This document shows positions 1 to 10,484 of a stretch of DNA of 64,000 bases, one piece after another (position 1 is the first letter of the stretch; every line of letters starts with the position of its first letter). A program made the translations under genes and the position numbers. The notes beneath the pieces are model-generated. The model was not told where the DNA came from. It was given only the letters and a program-made list of their open reading frames with translations, and ran no database searches. Origin of the DNA: Entomortierella parvispora (taxonomy: Eukaryota; Mortierellomycota; Mortierellomycetes; Mortierellales; Mortierellaceae); assembly GCA_963573315.1 (NCBI GenBank), contig OY752142.1, forward strand, positions 806,001-870,000, read 5' to 3'.

Positions 1-35
1 CCATTGAGAATCCAAAGTTTTCTTGGTCTACTTAC

Positions 36-1340
36 TGATCTCGCCCAAGGTTGACTTTTGTCTGGCAGCAGGCGACAACCTCAGAGCCTTTCGATAAATC
101 ATGGTAACAGCGGCAGCACGGGCCGAGATACCCAAGTCAATGAGTCCTTCCATAGAGTTGGTAAAGATCAAGGTCGCAGAGATGTTGCTGACCAACATGG
201 CGACTGCGATCAAGAGACCGACTTTAACCGACGGAAGCTCTGTTCCCTCTCTCTTGGCGTTCGCGTAATCCGAGAAGAACTGAAGCAATTGGACGAGCAT
301 GATCGAAGGCATGTAACCGAGGAGTAGGCCAGTCACTCGCCTGGCCATCAAATAAGCAATACGGCCCTTGTAGGCGCTAAAGTTGGCACGCATCAATGAG
401 GGTGTCTTGTTGGACTCTTTGCTCTTGGCGAGCTCACGCTCCCAGGAAGCTGAAATCCGCTCATAATTGGCGTGCGTCAAGAGGTAAGCCGGCACTGTAT
501 TCTCGAGATCCTCGCCCCTAATGGGACGAGTGGCGCCGATCTTGACAATCCCTTGCATGTAGTGATAAGTAATACGCGAAAATAGGTTGGCTTGTTGGCT
601 GACACTCAAATGATCTCGTTGACGACTCTCGATCTGGACCCTGGTCTGAGTGCGTGGCCAGGCTTCGACCACAAACCCGAGTCCTATGAACACCATGAAC
701 CAACCGAGGGAACGATACGCGGGATCAAAGAGATCCTGGGGAATTTGTCTGGCATTCAAGAGAGTCTTGAGGACATAGAGAGCGGTCGTGCTAATGAACA
801 ACGTGAGCATGTAAAAGAGAAAGAGGAGGTCCGAGGAACGGACCTCGTACTTGTGCTCGTCCTTGTTGACTGCCAGACCGATCGACTATGGTTTTCATTC
901 GTGGGATAGATCAATAGATCGAAAAGGATGCAGTACTTTGAGTTTTGAGCTTGTTGTAAGGTGACGGGAAAAAAAGTAAATTCTCTTACCCAGGCAACAA
1001 GCATGAGCACTGCCGCAGGGGCGAGTCCATGACTCTCGGAGATGTGGCCGTTAAATAATAGGACCAGAGCAATGAGGGGCAGCAAAGACAGGATGATCAA
1101 GATCTGACTGGGCCAGTAAATCAACGCAGTGCGGCCGTAGCCATGAGGCTGGCGATGGCGATGGAGCCATCGAATACGAAAGATAAAGGCCAGGATGGCC
1201 AGGGTGGCAGGTGTGCCGATCAAGGAGAGGAAACCTCCATGGTTAAGAAGAGCGTCGATCCAAACAAGGGTAGGGTCGGAGGAATGAACAGGTTGTTCAG
1301 GAGAGGAGGGCGGATTCCATATCGACGGGTCGTTGCTCAT
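36..1340 (-). CDS. ABCC-family (MRP/Ycf1-like) transporter, 5' part only
   Basis: N-terminal part of an ABC transporter of subfamily C, which exports glutathione or other conjugates across vacuolar or plasma membranes. Exons 990-1340 and 36-885 are joined by a 104-bp GT-AG intron. A further donor (GT at 34-35) shows that the gene continues off the left edge, so the ATP-binding domains are not visible. The start ATG (1338-1340) is the first after a TATA box at 1495-1502. About 400 residues are seen: hydrophobic TMD0-like helices in exon 1, a charged linker with the ABCC pattern (LFSRITYHYMQGIVKIGATR followed by RGEDLEN), then the start of TMD1. The last residues, LSPAARQKSTLGEIS, match the conserved ABCC stretch before the VDAQR motif. 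Substrate cannot be told. The family call is firm; the exact orthologue is not. Confidence 0.78.
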
Positions 1341-1494
1341 TGGTAGAGAGGAAAGGGGATGGCTGGACTTGTAGTGAGGATAAGGGCGTGGTGACGGTAA
1401 TGGTAGCGAAGAGCGGTGGTGGCTGCAGCGATGGTTGATCGAAGAAAGATGAAGAGAGGCGAACAGAAACAGACAAAGGAAGCAAGGGCCGTCT

Positions 1495-1502
1495 CTTTTA
1501 TA
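1495..1502 (-). promoter_or_regulatory. TATA box of the ABCC gene
   Basis: TATAAAAG reads on the minus strand about 155 bp upstream of the ABCC start codon, followed by a leader of short CT/AG-rich stretches. Position and match to the consensus are the only evidence. Confidence 0.45.
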
Positions 1503-1504
1503 GC

Positions 1505-2263
1505 TAAACTTATCTAAGAGCCCCATGAAGATGCTCTTGCGTCTCGGGGATTGACATCTCGGAGGACAAAAGAGAGGGGTCTGCGTCGCCGTCCTTGGGC
1601 CGCAGCCGCAGCAACGCCCGGATTTCCCACCAACCGCGTTCCTTAGACAAGAGTGCAATTACAACACAAACAGCCCCTGTCATCTCTGTCATGCTCTCGT
1701 TGTTGTGCTCTCTCCTTGTCCTTCTTTCCCTCGTAGCAATAGGAGCTTGACAAAACACGGCGTGGCGGCCCTTTAATTTATGAGCTGCGCTGGCACCATG
1801 AACACAGGGGTGACAGGGCTGCAATGGCCAAGGTGATCTTGAAGATACGATCACCTTCCTGATCGGCTGACACCGCCATCGACCACTCCGTAAATATTTA
1901 CAGTCTCTCGCCCTCACCTCATTAACAACCAGGACTCTCAACCCTCAAGGTCGATGATTGCTCTCAATCACGCCTATTCTTCATGCTCGTGGTCAATCCC
2001 TTGCAGGTCGCTGGACATTGTGCAATCTGCCGCGGAGGCCCGGGCTCACTCAATAGCCCCGGAAGCCTGCAACTAGAGTCTAGTTCATTCGGATCATGGA
2101 TATGTGATGGCAGCAGCGCCGCCATCTGCCCGTGGCAGGGTTTATTCAAAAAAAAATATCCCTATCCCATAACGCCCATAGTCGGCGCATCTTGTCGGCG
2201 CATCTTGTCGGCACTTCCTTTCACAAATGGCGTCGATTATGGCCCATTGCCTCCATGGTGCAG
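1505..2263. other. intergenic, no gene seen
   Basis: Region between the ABCC promoter and the 3' end of the dehydrogenase. Only short unrelated open frames are present. A direct repeat of a 14-15 base unit containing GCGCATCTTGTCGG lies at about 2185-2212. Confidence 0.5.
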
Positions 2264-3199
2264 CTACTCCTTTTTTTGGTTTTTCTCAGCGGTGCTGTTA
2301 ATGGTATCGATCATAAAGTTCCAGTTCGTGTACCCTTTCTCGCTCGCGCGCTGGAAGTGATCTAAGAGCAAATCGGCAGTGGGCAATGGCGCCCCATTGG
2401 CCTCACCCCATTTCTGGACACAGCCGACGTCCTTGGTCGCGATTTTCAGAGTCATATTCAGAGCCCCCCTGTCTTCGTTTCCAGCGATTGTGCGTTTAGC
2501 AAAATTCACGATGGCAGGTGCAGGCAGGAAGTCCTCCACAAAAGAGAGAACGTGCTTGGGGTCCAAATTCGATTTTCTCGCAAGGTTGATGCTTTCGGCC
2601 AATATCTCTGTCTGTGCCATAAGCATAAAGTTGCCGATGAGCTTCAGAGTGCTACTCGCTCTCACATCCTCGGTCTTGAGATCGAGGATTCGACTGGACA
2701 TTGACATGAAGAAGGGGTGGAGTCGCTCAATCGTCGCCGCATCGCCGCTTGCCACCCAGAGTAGTCTCGCCTCCTTGGCGAACTGAGGCGGGCCAAATAC
2801 AGGACACTGAAGATACACATGTCGTTGCGGCAAGCTTGAGAGTCGTTTCTGGAGACTTGACGCCAGCTCCGGGTAAATGGTACCGGTCTCGACAAAGATC
2901 AGTTGACTTTGTGCAGACTGTGCACATTGAATCAGGATCTCGTAGACCTCTTCTACTGCGGGGTCGTTTGCCAAAGAGGTAAAGATGATGTTGGATTGCG
3001 AATAGAGGTTCTCGACCGAGCTTGCAATCTGAATATCAGGGTCAATCAGAGCAAGCTTCAGCGCTTTCTCTACGGTCCTGTTCCAGACCGTGAGATTGGG
3101 GAGCGATTTGGACTTTAGGTACGCTTGGAGGTGCTGAGTCATTTCAAAGCCCAAGGAGCCGAGTCCTATCCACCCCACCTTGTCTTGAGCAGCCTGCAT
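2264..3199 (-). CDS. NAD(P)-dependent beta-hydroxyacid dehydrogenase (6PGDH/HIBADH-like)
   Basis: Single-exon 311-aa oxidoreductase of the 3-hydroxyisobutyrate / 6-phosphogluconate dehydrogenase superfamily, expected to oxidise a beta-hydroxyacid or reduce a semialdehyde with NAD(P). The Rossmann motif GLGSLG is at residues 12-17. The substrate-loop-like CPVFGPPQFAKEA is near 132-144. The catalytic-lysine motif TLKLIGN (K about 186) and the late TKDVG motif with PLPTADLLLDHF are present. Length is typical (about 300). I chose the ATG at 3197-3199 because the Rossmann fold starts seven residues later. The upstream in-frame ATG lies beyond an acceptor-like TTCTTCCACAG at about 3251-3261, suggesting a 5'UTR intron. 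Substrate is unknown. No functional link to the ABCC gene is evident. Confidence 0.82.
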   Translation of the reverse strand: MQAAQDKVGWIGLGSLGFEMTQHLQAYLKSKSLPNLTVWNRTVEKALKLALIDPDIQIASSVENLYSQSNIIFTSLANDPAVEEVYEILIQCAQSAQSQLIFVETGTIYPELASSLQKRLSSLPQRHVYLQCPVFGPPQFAKEARLLWVASGDAATIERLHPFFMSMSSRILDLKTEDVRASSTLKLIGNFMLMAQTEILAESINLARKSNLDPKHVLSFVEDFLPAPAIVNFAKRTIAGNEDRGALNMTLKIATKDVGCVQKWGEANGAPLPTADLLLDHFQRASEKGYTNWNFMIDTINSTAEKNQKKE

Positions 3200-3261
3200 G
3201 ATGTGTTTGGGAGTAGTGAGAGGTTGGTTGAGTGTGGGAAAATAAAATCTGTGGAAGAAAG

Positions 3262-5044
3262 AAAGCAAGAGGATGGTTAGTTGCTTCTAAAAAAACGCTG
3301 TTGCACAATAAGACTTGAACCCTGTCCCCAGCCTCCAGAGATTCTGCATTTACATTAACGCATTCTATCATCGCGCGGTCGACGCCTTTCATTGTACTCC
3401 TGCAACGTCAACCATCCAGTATCTTTAGGTCCTTTGGTATGCGAATTAACACTTTTTTTCCGCTTCCCTCCCATATACACTTTGTTCCACTGCGACAGAT
3501 TCTCCTTATCCTCCCATGCATTCTTTGCAGCGTCTTTCATGCATACTCAGGGCAATTCAAGTCTGGAAGGTCTGATGAGCTTTGGAGGCGCAAACCTCGT
3601 CTTGCTCACTCTCGTAGAAGAATGCACACATTCACCTCTGACAGACCACAACCCTGTAGCCAAGGCAAGTGCAATGGCTCAAAAGCACTCTGGTTTTTTC
3701 TTCGCCCATGGCTCAAGAGTGCCATCATTGTATTTTTGTCTCGTCATTGGCTCAAAAACACTAAAAATCACAAAATTCCAGCGTCGGACCAGCAGAGGAC
3801 AGGTTGCAACCCCAGCACTCCCTTCTTAACACACACTAGGTGACTGTTTTCGATTTCCTACTTCGAGCGGGACAACTTGCATGCAGCGTGTGGGATCCCC
3901 TCCTGAGCCAGGGGATCTAGAAGAGAATAGCTCACTCAACAAATGCTCCATTCTGGTAGCGTCGCCAATAATATGTCAGTCAGCTGGTGGGAGAGTGAGC
4001 GACCTGTACCGTTTTGAGGGAGATCTGAAGAAGCTTCTTGTGGCCTTGATGAGGTAGCCCAAGGCTGGTGATTCGTGCCAAGGCATCTGTAGACCTGTTG
4101 GAGCGATGTTGGAGCAAAGGTGTGTGTTTCATCTTTGAGTAGGTAGGTAGGCTACCTGCATTCTCAGGAGCATTGCAAACTCAACTCGCTGAGCAGGAGA
4201 CAAGCACTAACGAAGCTGATTCCGTTGGAAACTTTTTGTCTGCTAGTGGGTCTGTCCTGCCGTGGCTCGAAGGGTGCAAATAACAAACAAACACAACGGT
4301 CTATGGATGCAAATGCCTCTTTTCCAGCACTTTGCAAGCATTCAGCCTACGAGGGCCAACCGTTTGGCCTGTTGTCGAAGTGGTCCATTTGATTTTTGGC
4401 CCGCTTGTGAAACAGGCCAAGCAGGTCGTGAAATGGTTCTGCACATTTTGAGCAGGTTTTCAAGCCACCACAGGACCGCTGCATGGTGTATGTGTCCAAC
4501 ATGAGCCGAGCCAACCTTTGCATGGTTGGAAACTCCGAAGGACGTGCTTGACGGCGGAGTCACTACTTTCTTCTAAAAAACGAACATGGCCGTGCTTCTT
4601 GGGTTAGCTTGGGTGTGCCTACCGATTGTAAGAGATTCTATTCTCATTTCATCCTCCAACTTTCAACCTCCAGTACCTCTCTAATGAGTCAGTCTAATCA
4701 CCATCCACCACTCATATATCATATAAATAATTTTTCACAGTCTAATATACTCAGAAATGAAACGTGTTGCAAAAAAAAAAAAAAAAAAAAATGCCTCTCA
4801 AGCGCGGCGCGAACAGAATTATAAAAGATCAGGTCTTGAGCACTGGGCCAGGTACGGCACTTACCGCTGGGTGATCTTTGCGATCGTTTTGTGTCACCAT
4901 GTGTTCGGTGCTTCAACGGCCTTGCCCATGTTGTACCTGGATCTAATTTCCTTGCCGTTGGTAAGTTGCCCTCGCCCTCTCCCTTCCCATGCTCTTCTTT
5001 TGTCTACCGGGGTGTAATCCCCTTCACCTCTGGAACATGCTCTT
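3262..5044. other. gene-poor stretch with a poly(A) tract
   Basis: No coding model survives here: open frames are short, overlap on both strands and lack recognisable motifs. It holds a run of 21 A at 4771-4791 after an AT-rich segment, which may be a retroposed or simple-repeat tract. Confidence 0.5.
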
Positions 5045-5310
5045 ACCTTCGGTACCTAGCCTCAGCCCTCGCCCCCACCTTCGATACCTTGCCCACGCTC
5101 CACCTTCAGTAGACTATTCACCTTGAGTATGTTACCCACGTCCCCACTTTCCGTACCTTATTCGCGCCCCTACCTTCGATATTTTGTTTTCGCTCTCACT
5201 TTCGGTAACTTGCCTACGCCCCACCATTGGTACTCGCCTCCCGCGCCCCAATCTACTGTACCTTGCTCACGCCCTTACCGTCGGTACATTCTAGTTTCTC
5301 CCACTTTCTG
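5045..5310. repeat. degenerate ~26-bp tandem repeat (about 10 units)
   Basis: About ten tandem units of 25-27 bp (one shorter, one longer), each beginning with a variant of ACCTTCGGTACCTT and ending in a CCCACGCCCC-like stretch. Units diverge by several substitutions, so this is an old minisatellite. It ends about 130 bp before the TATA box of the downstream small secreted protein gene. Confidence 0.65.
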
Positions 5311-5440
5311 ATCAGATCACAATACAGATACAAACGAAAAAAAAGCTGGGGCGTAGACAATAGAGTGGGCCGTTATTTGAGCGGTAATCAACAACGTTGC
5401 AAAGCAGAATGCAACGCAAAAAAAAAAAAAAAAAAAAATG

Positions 5441-5448
5441 TATAAATA
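5441..5448 (+). promoter_or_regulatory. TATA box of the small secreted protein gene
   Basis: TATAAATA directly follows a run of 21 A (5418-5438), an arrangement expected to exclude nucleosomes. The probable leader runs to a donor CCA|GTAAGC at 5527 and an acceptor CTTTTAG at 5646, giving a 120-bp 5'UTR intron that ends two bases before the ATG. Confidence 0.5.
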
Positions 5449-5648
5449 CATCCAACTTTGCAATTGCTTGCCTCCCTCAAACCTCAGCTCTACTTTCCGA
5501 TCCACCCAAAGTCACTTCAAGAACCAGTAAGCCTCATGCCTGATCTTCTATCCCTTTATATTAAGGAGGGGCAGTTGTTATCCGTTGCAGACAACCAATT
5601 TTATTTTTCCCCTAAAACAAAGGCATTTCAAATTCCTTACTTTTAGGT

Positions 5649-6026
5649 ATGCTCTGCCAAATCAAAGCTCTAGTTGCTCTCGCTCTCCTCATGGGGGCCA
5701 ATGCCGCCTTCACCTGTGATGTCGTCTGCACAGGTTCCAAGCACTACCTCTATACTCAACAGGTGATCGAGACTCTTGACTGCACCGTGACCCGATCTGA
5801 TGGATTCAAGTCCTACCCCAAGGGCACGGCCAAGGGTGATTTCCCAAGCATTTGCAACGGCGATTACTGCTTGACTCAGCGATGGTCTGATTGCAGCTAT
5901 GTCGATCTTTCGGTCAACGGAAAGACTTACTCTGGAAAGGGCACGTGTGAAACTTGGGTGCAGAACCACAAAACGAGCACTCAGTATTTCAAGAAATCTC
6001 ACTTGAACATCGGCTGCCAGTATTAG
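5649..6026 (+). CDS. small secreted cysteine-rich protein (125 aa)
   Basis: I do not recognise the family. The protein begins with a clear signal peptide (hydrophobic core KALVALALLMGANA, cleavage probably near residue 20-21). The mature part of about 105 residues has eight cysteines, enough for four disulfides, and no membrane segment or GPI signal. It is basic with many Lys, Tyr and Ser. A TATA box, a probable 5'UTR intron and AATAAATAAAT just after the stop support a real, expressed gene. It sits in repeat- and transposon-rich DNA, the usual setting for fungal effector-like or antimicrobial small secreted proteins, but no activity can be claimed from the sequence. Confidence 0.7.
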   Translation: MLCQIKALVALALLMGANAAFTCDVVCTGSKHYLYTQQVIETLDCTVTRSDGFKSYPKGTAKGDFPSICNGDYCLTQRWSDCSYVDLSVNGKTYSGKGTCETWVQNHKTSTQYFKKSHLNIGCQY

Positions 6027-6033
6027 ACTGGAG

Positions 6034-6039
6034 AATAAA
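6034..6039 (+). terminator. poly(A) signal of the small secreted protein gene
   Basis: AATAAA eight bases after the stop codon, followed by a second overlapping copy. The C-tract/G-tract hairpin starts 11 bases downstream. Confidence 0.5.
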
Positions 6040-6049
6040 TAAATTAACT

Positions 6050-6088
6050 CCCCCCCCCCCCCCCAATCCCGTCTGTTGGGGGGGGGGG
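6050..6088. repeat. C15/G11 inverted repeat (hairpin)
   Basis: Fifteen C (6050-6064), a 13-nt spacer, then eleven G (6078-6088). The flanks AATTAACT and TCAATTG are partly complementary, so the arms could pair beyond the homopolymers. It lies just past the poly(A) signal of the small secreted protein gene. It could be an RNA hairpin or, as DNA, a G-quadruplex/i-motif former. Confidence 0.7.
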
Positions 6089-6139
6089 TCAATTGTGTTT
6101 AAAATTCTACATCAAGTTGTCATGATTTGAGATAAGACG

Positions 6140-6500
6140 ACAGCCATCTGGCTGAGAATCTAACCCAGACTCTTGTTGAAGGTCATGATGAAAGCAAGTT
6201 AAATGGGATAACTGCTATTTAGAAACAGGTGTAGAGCCATTCCTGGAATGTGGAGTGGAAGATCCAGAAAGTGACCTACTGGACAGGTTCTGTGAGTGCG
6301 TATATCCTTGATGTTTCGACTCGTTCCGTTACAGAGGCCATGTCATTCATGGTGTCCATGTTAGCGGATCCACAAAATTGCCTAGCCTGAGTCGTGCCTC
6401 ATATGGAGGAAAGTCGGGGAACGAGATCCTTAAGATCGTGCCGGCTAATGACGCGGCTTTTCTTCTCCATCATCATTGTAAGCGACATTGTCTCTCAGAA
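6140..6500 (-). pseudogene. Helitron PIF1-type helicase relic, copy 1
   Basis: Short, heavily mutated fragment of the C-terminal part of a Helitron helicase. It is recognisable by alignment to the better copies at 21.4-22.3 kb and 42.2-42.9 kb (shared DNVA-NDDDGE stretch, the HGLCNGT motif and the following C-terminal block). Stops and frameshifts interrupt every frame. The homology stops near 6500, where a transposase relic begins. Confidence 0.6.
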
Positions 6501-6539
6501 CTTGCAAATTAGTGGCTTCACCAAAGAAAACAAGGGAAA

Positions 6540-7470
6540 AAAAGGTCACGACTGAGAAGGGCGGAGTACTGTGGACGCGCGTCGCGTCAGATCGCGCTGG
6601 ACGCCTTCTCCTTTTCTTTTTTTTTTTTTTTTTTTTTTTTTGCTCTTCTTGCTCCCACTCTACACTGACCGCCTTGACCTTGCCTCGCTCATTTCTTGGC
6701 AAGTCAATTTCGTTCTTTTCAAACCACGCGTAGATATCCTTCATACTGGAGTTCCTTTTCGGGGGTGGATTCTCTTCGCGGACATGGTACTTGGCTCCGT
6801 CCATGTGAATATGGCACGGTCCATAGTCTTCCTGGAGCGTTGAGCAAAGATCCACGAACAATTGTTCAAGAGATCTGCATCGAAGTTGCCGTGATAGTCA
6901 TGGTAGTCAGGAGCAATACTCGAATCTCGGACCTAATCAAGTAGTACGGTCCTCCACAGTTCATTGTCTGTTGCACGACCACCCTGGCGCTCGCGCAATT
7001 GACCTTTGACCGGCCAGATAAGGATGCTTTTCCTAACGAACCCAGCCTTGAGCTTGTTGTCCATGCGGAAGACAACAAACGCTCCGAAGATGACGAGCAT
7101 TGACTTTCGGCCGCGTTCATGGACACTGCCTCCAGTAGACACCCATATCCGAAGGCTGAGATGATCCAAATGACAATACGATTCATCAAAGAACACCTCG
7201 GCAACAATCGGAAGATTCTTGGAGTTCAAGTTCGATAGCCGCCTCTCTATGTAGACATTCCGATAGTCGATTACAGCCAGAGAATCGTGAAGGATGTTTC
7301 GTTTGCTTCCTTTGCCGTAACGGAGACCCAGGCGTCTTAGTCGACGGATAAGAGTTCCCTTTTTGATATTGATACCGTGCTGTTCCTGCAATTCGAGTGT
7401 GAAATGGCACGTGCCACCAAGACGGGTGACGTCACCTTTTTTTTGGAATGAGTGGGGGGTCAGCTCAAAA
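6540..7470 (-). pseudogene. DDE transposase relic (IS630/Tc1-mariner type)
   Basis: Read on the minus strand from about 7430 to 6560. An HTH-like segment (GINIKKGTLIRRLRRLGLRY) is followed by a catalytic segment with FFDESYCHLDHLSLRIW, and, after a one-base frameshift near 6870, by CHIHMDGAKYHVREENPPP and KDIYAWFEKNEIDLP. These match the DDE_3-like transposases in motif order (D, then DGAKYH, then a late acidic position). The frameshift and a homopolymer (25 T at 6617-6641 on the plus strand) that becomes polylysine show it is dead. Possible short inverted ends (AAAAAAAGGT plus CACG-like sequence) lie near 6540 and 7440. Confidence 0.65.
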
Positions 7471-7567
7471 AAGAGGAATGTAGTAATCGGCTCTTTTGTC
7501 AACAACATCGTCAACCAACCACCAACATCCTTGCATCCGCGCAGTACTCGCAGCAAGCAACACGTCC

Positions 7568-9302
7568 ATGGCGTCTTCGGAAAGTCCTCATTACCTCCAT
7601 CCGGACTTTGATCCCTGGAAAATCACAATGGATCAAATCAGGGAAATCTTGATTGAGCACAACGTCAAGACCCCTACAGGAGTTGTGAGGAAGCAGCGAC
7701 TAGTGGATCTGTTCAACGAGCACATCAAACCCGCCATTCCGGAATACAATCCAAATGCAATTGACTCTCAGGACGAGTCCGATGCGGCTTCGTCCCGACC
7801 CGCCAAGGCTCCCAAAGCGGCGCGTAAACCTAAAGTGGAGGCTGACGCGACAGCGACCAAGCCCGCACCCAAACCGCGTATTGGCAGAACTGCCAGCAAA
7901 CAATCATTGGCAACAGAGAATCATGTCGAGCAGCCTGTGAAGGACTCTGTCAAAGAGGTACCGGCCAAGAACATTAACTGCTGCGTGTTTAATACGTGTT
8001 CAGTGTGTGTGTTTTTTTTTTGTTTGGCACGCGACAATTTTGAAATTAACTGACCTGTGTCTACTTGCTTCTATAGGTCAAACTCAAGAGAAGCAACAGC
8101 CGCGCCAAGATTGCAGCGACCAAGGCAGATAAGGAGACAAAAACAGAGGAAGCCCCTACCAGAGGCAGGGCTGTTCGCCGCTCCACCTTTATGAGTGATG
8201 ACGACTCTGACATTCCTTCAAAGACGGCTGTAAAGGTATGAGCTTTGTCTTTCTTTTAAATCATTTTATGATATCTTCGAAATGAAAGCCAACAAGTATA
8301 AGCCCATTGTTTTTCGCTAAAGCAGAAAGAGACAAAGACAAAGAAGAAGGTGGACAAGAGTAATTTCTCTGACGAGAACCCATTTCAGGGCGAAAGTGAA
8401 TCGGAGCGCAGGCGTTCTAGATCTCGCGACACATCCTCCAGATCCCGATCCGTTACTCGATCTCAGTCGAGATCTCGCCAACAAAGACAGACGGGCAAGG
8501 AAAAAGAGAGCACACCTGTCAAGGATCATGTGTTCAAAGTTCCCGCCCAACCCGCGTTCTCCAGGTTCATGCTGTCCCCATCCCCAAAGATCAAAGATTC
8601 AGGATCAGCATCCTCGTCCGTGGCACATTCTACACCTCGACGCCTGTCAGTTTCTGAACTTCCGGAACCCAAGCTTCTGCACCTGAGCTCATCGCAAAGT
8701 CAGCGTACAGGATTCAGTACAAACAACTTGCAGCGCTATATTGGACCAGCTCTCATTGCCCTTTCCACTATCCTTTTGTCATACGGTGCTTGGTATCGTC
8801 AGACGAGGATTGAGGTAGGATTTTGTACTCCCACAACGCCTGAAAAGAGCACCGGTAAGCAAACCTTTGATCCTTCGATGTATCACCGTCTACTATTTCC
8901 AAAAGAATGAATATGTAACTAACAGTTCGAGACAATTTCACTGAATATAGCCTGGTATTATCCATCTTGCATCCCATGCCCTGACCATGCGACTTGCATT
9001 TCGTCAGATGTCCAGCCGATATGCCCACCAGAGTACCTTCTCAAGCCTCAACTTTTCAGCTTTGGCAACTTGCTGCCACTCTCGCCTGTCTGTGTGTTGA
9101 ACAAAGCAAAGGAGTATCAGAGTCTTCAGGTTGCTGATGCCGCAGAGAAAATTTTGCACAACCATGCTGGAAATGCTGAATGTAGCATGGTCAGAGACTC
9201 TTTCCCAGTCAACAGCCCTGGATACCGTAGTCGCCGAGGAATTTCCATCGAGGAGTTGCGCCACCAACTAGAGCAATTGAAAGATGTAAGAATCGTACAC
9301 TT

Positions 9303-9333
<31 letters not shown>

Positions 9334-10379
9334 GGTTGCCAATCTAAAGTGCACTACTAACGCACAGTGTTGATACTGAACAGAACTCTGTCTCGGATGA
9401 CGACTTTTCGCAATATTGGGACCTGGCGTTGCGGGAACTTCGACGTAGACCCAATAAGGTCTCTTTTGAGCAAGGAGTGAACAGGTACTGCGGGCGCTTT
9501 CTTTTTTTAAAAAAACGCAAGAATTTCAGGAACATTGGTTCGCCAGTGTGATTGATTTTGGACTGACGTTCATCTCTTTGTGCAATACTAGTGAGGATAT
9601 TATCCGATCCCTCAAGCCCAGGAGATCATTGGGATGTGCTATCCGACAGACTCTTATCGGATGGATTATCAAGTTCAAGTTCTTCTTTGCTGGTACGTTT
9701 AAATTCACTATCCTTTTACTTTACAGAAAAATCGTCACTAGTGCTAATTGACGACTATTTTTTAGCCCTGTTGGCAACTGTTATTGGAGCATTTGCTGTC
9801 CAGAACTACATCACCCGAAGACGCAAAGAAACCAGGGTTATCAATGGTCTCGTTCAGAACGTTCTTACGAAACTCTCTGACCAAGCTCACTACTACTATG
9901 TGGACCCTGTGATCTACCCAGAGCCTTTCCTCCCTCAATTGCACCTGCGCGACGTTCTTTTGGCCAACGTACACTCGCCTGTCATGAGACAAGAAATCTG
10001 GGACAATGTTGTGGCCGCTGTGGAGAGGAACTCGAATGTGCGCACTAGCACACAGGAGGTTCGCGGCGAAGTCCACCGTGTGTGGGAATGGGTTGGAGCG
10101 TCAGGGGTACTGAGCGATCAGGCAGCAGGACATTCGAGCAGTAGTTTCCTTCACCATCACCATCGCCACCACAGTGGTGAGGACAGCAACACGAACGACG
10201 CCTATTCTGGTTTCGGCAGCGCTGGATTTGGAGCGCGAGGCGTGCCCAAGATGGCACCTCGCACTGGACCCAATGGCAGCTTTTTTGGTATCCGTCGTCA
10301 TGATTCTGAATTCATGAACCCAACCAACCCTCTGTATCCTTCTCTTTCTCAGGATTACGATTCCCTTTCACAAGAATAA
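7568..10379 (+). CDS. HEH1: Heh1/Src1-like inner nuclear membrane protein (HeH + MSC domains)
   Basis: LEM/HeH-family inner nuclear membrane protein that tethers chromatin to the nuclear envelope and works in nuclear pore quality control. Exons: 7568-7957, 8077-8235, 8326-8854, 8951-9285, 9384-9484, 9592-9692, 9766-10379 (742 aa). The N-terminal HeH motif (DPWKITMDQIREILIEHNV) spans about residues 10-50. A basic, Ser/Arg-rich nucleoplasmic region follows to about 320. Two membrane segments (IGPALIALSTILLSYGAWY near 322-340; FFFALLATVIGAFAV near 533-550) flank a lumenal domain with CIPCPDHATC, as in Man1/Src1 proteins. The C-terminal Man1-Src1 domain contains YVDPVIYPEPFLPQLHLRD, followed by a His/Ser-rich tail. 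Introns are 84-119 bp; one holds 29 T. The start ATG directly precedes the HeH region. Confidence 0.85.
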
Positions 10380-10478
10380 GGGATTGTCCATTCGTAATTG
10401 ACTGGGGCATTTTGTTTTAGTTCATACCTTTCCCCCCACCCATTTTGACGTCTAAACTTGTCATCCCAATGCATTTTC

Positions 10479-10484
10479 AATAAA
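10479..10484 (+). terminator. poly(A) signal of HEH1
   Basis: AATAAA about 100 bp after the stop codon of the Heh1-like gene. Confidence 0.5.

Noticed and set aside
3270-3380. tRNA-like GGTTCAAGTC on the minus strand
   Set aside because: No five-pair T stem, no matching acceptor stem and no anticodon arm could be drawn; it is chance similarity.
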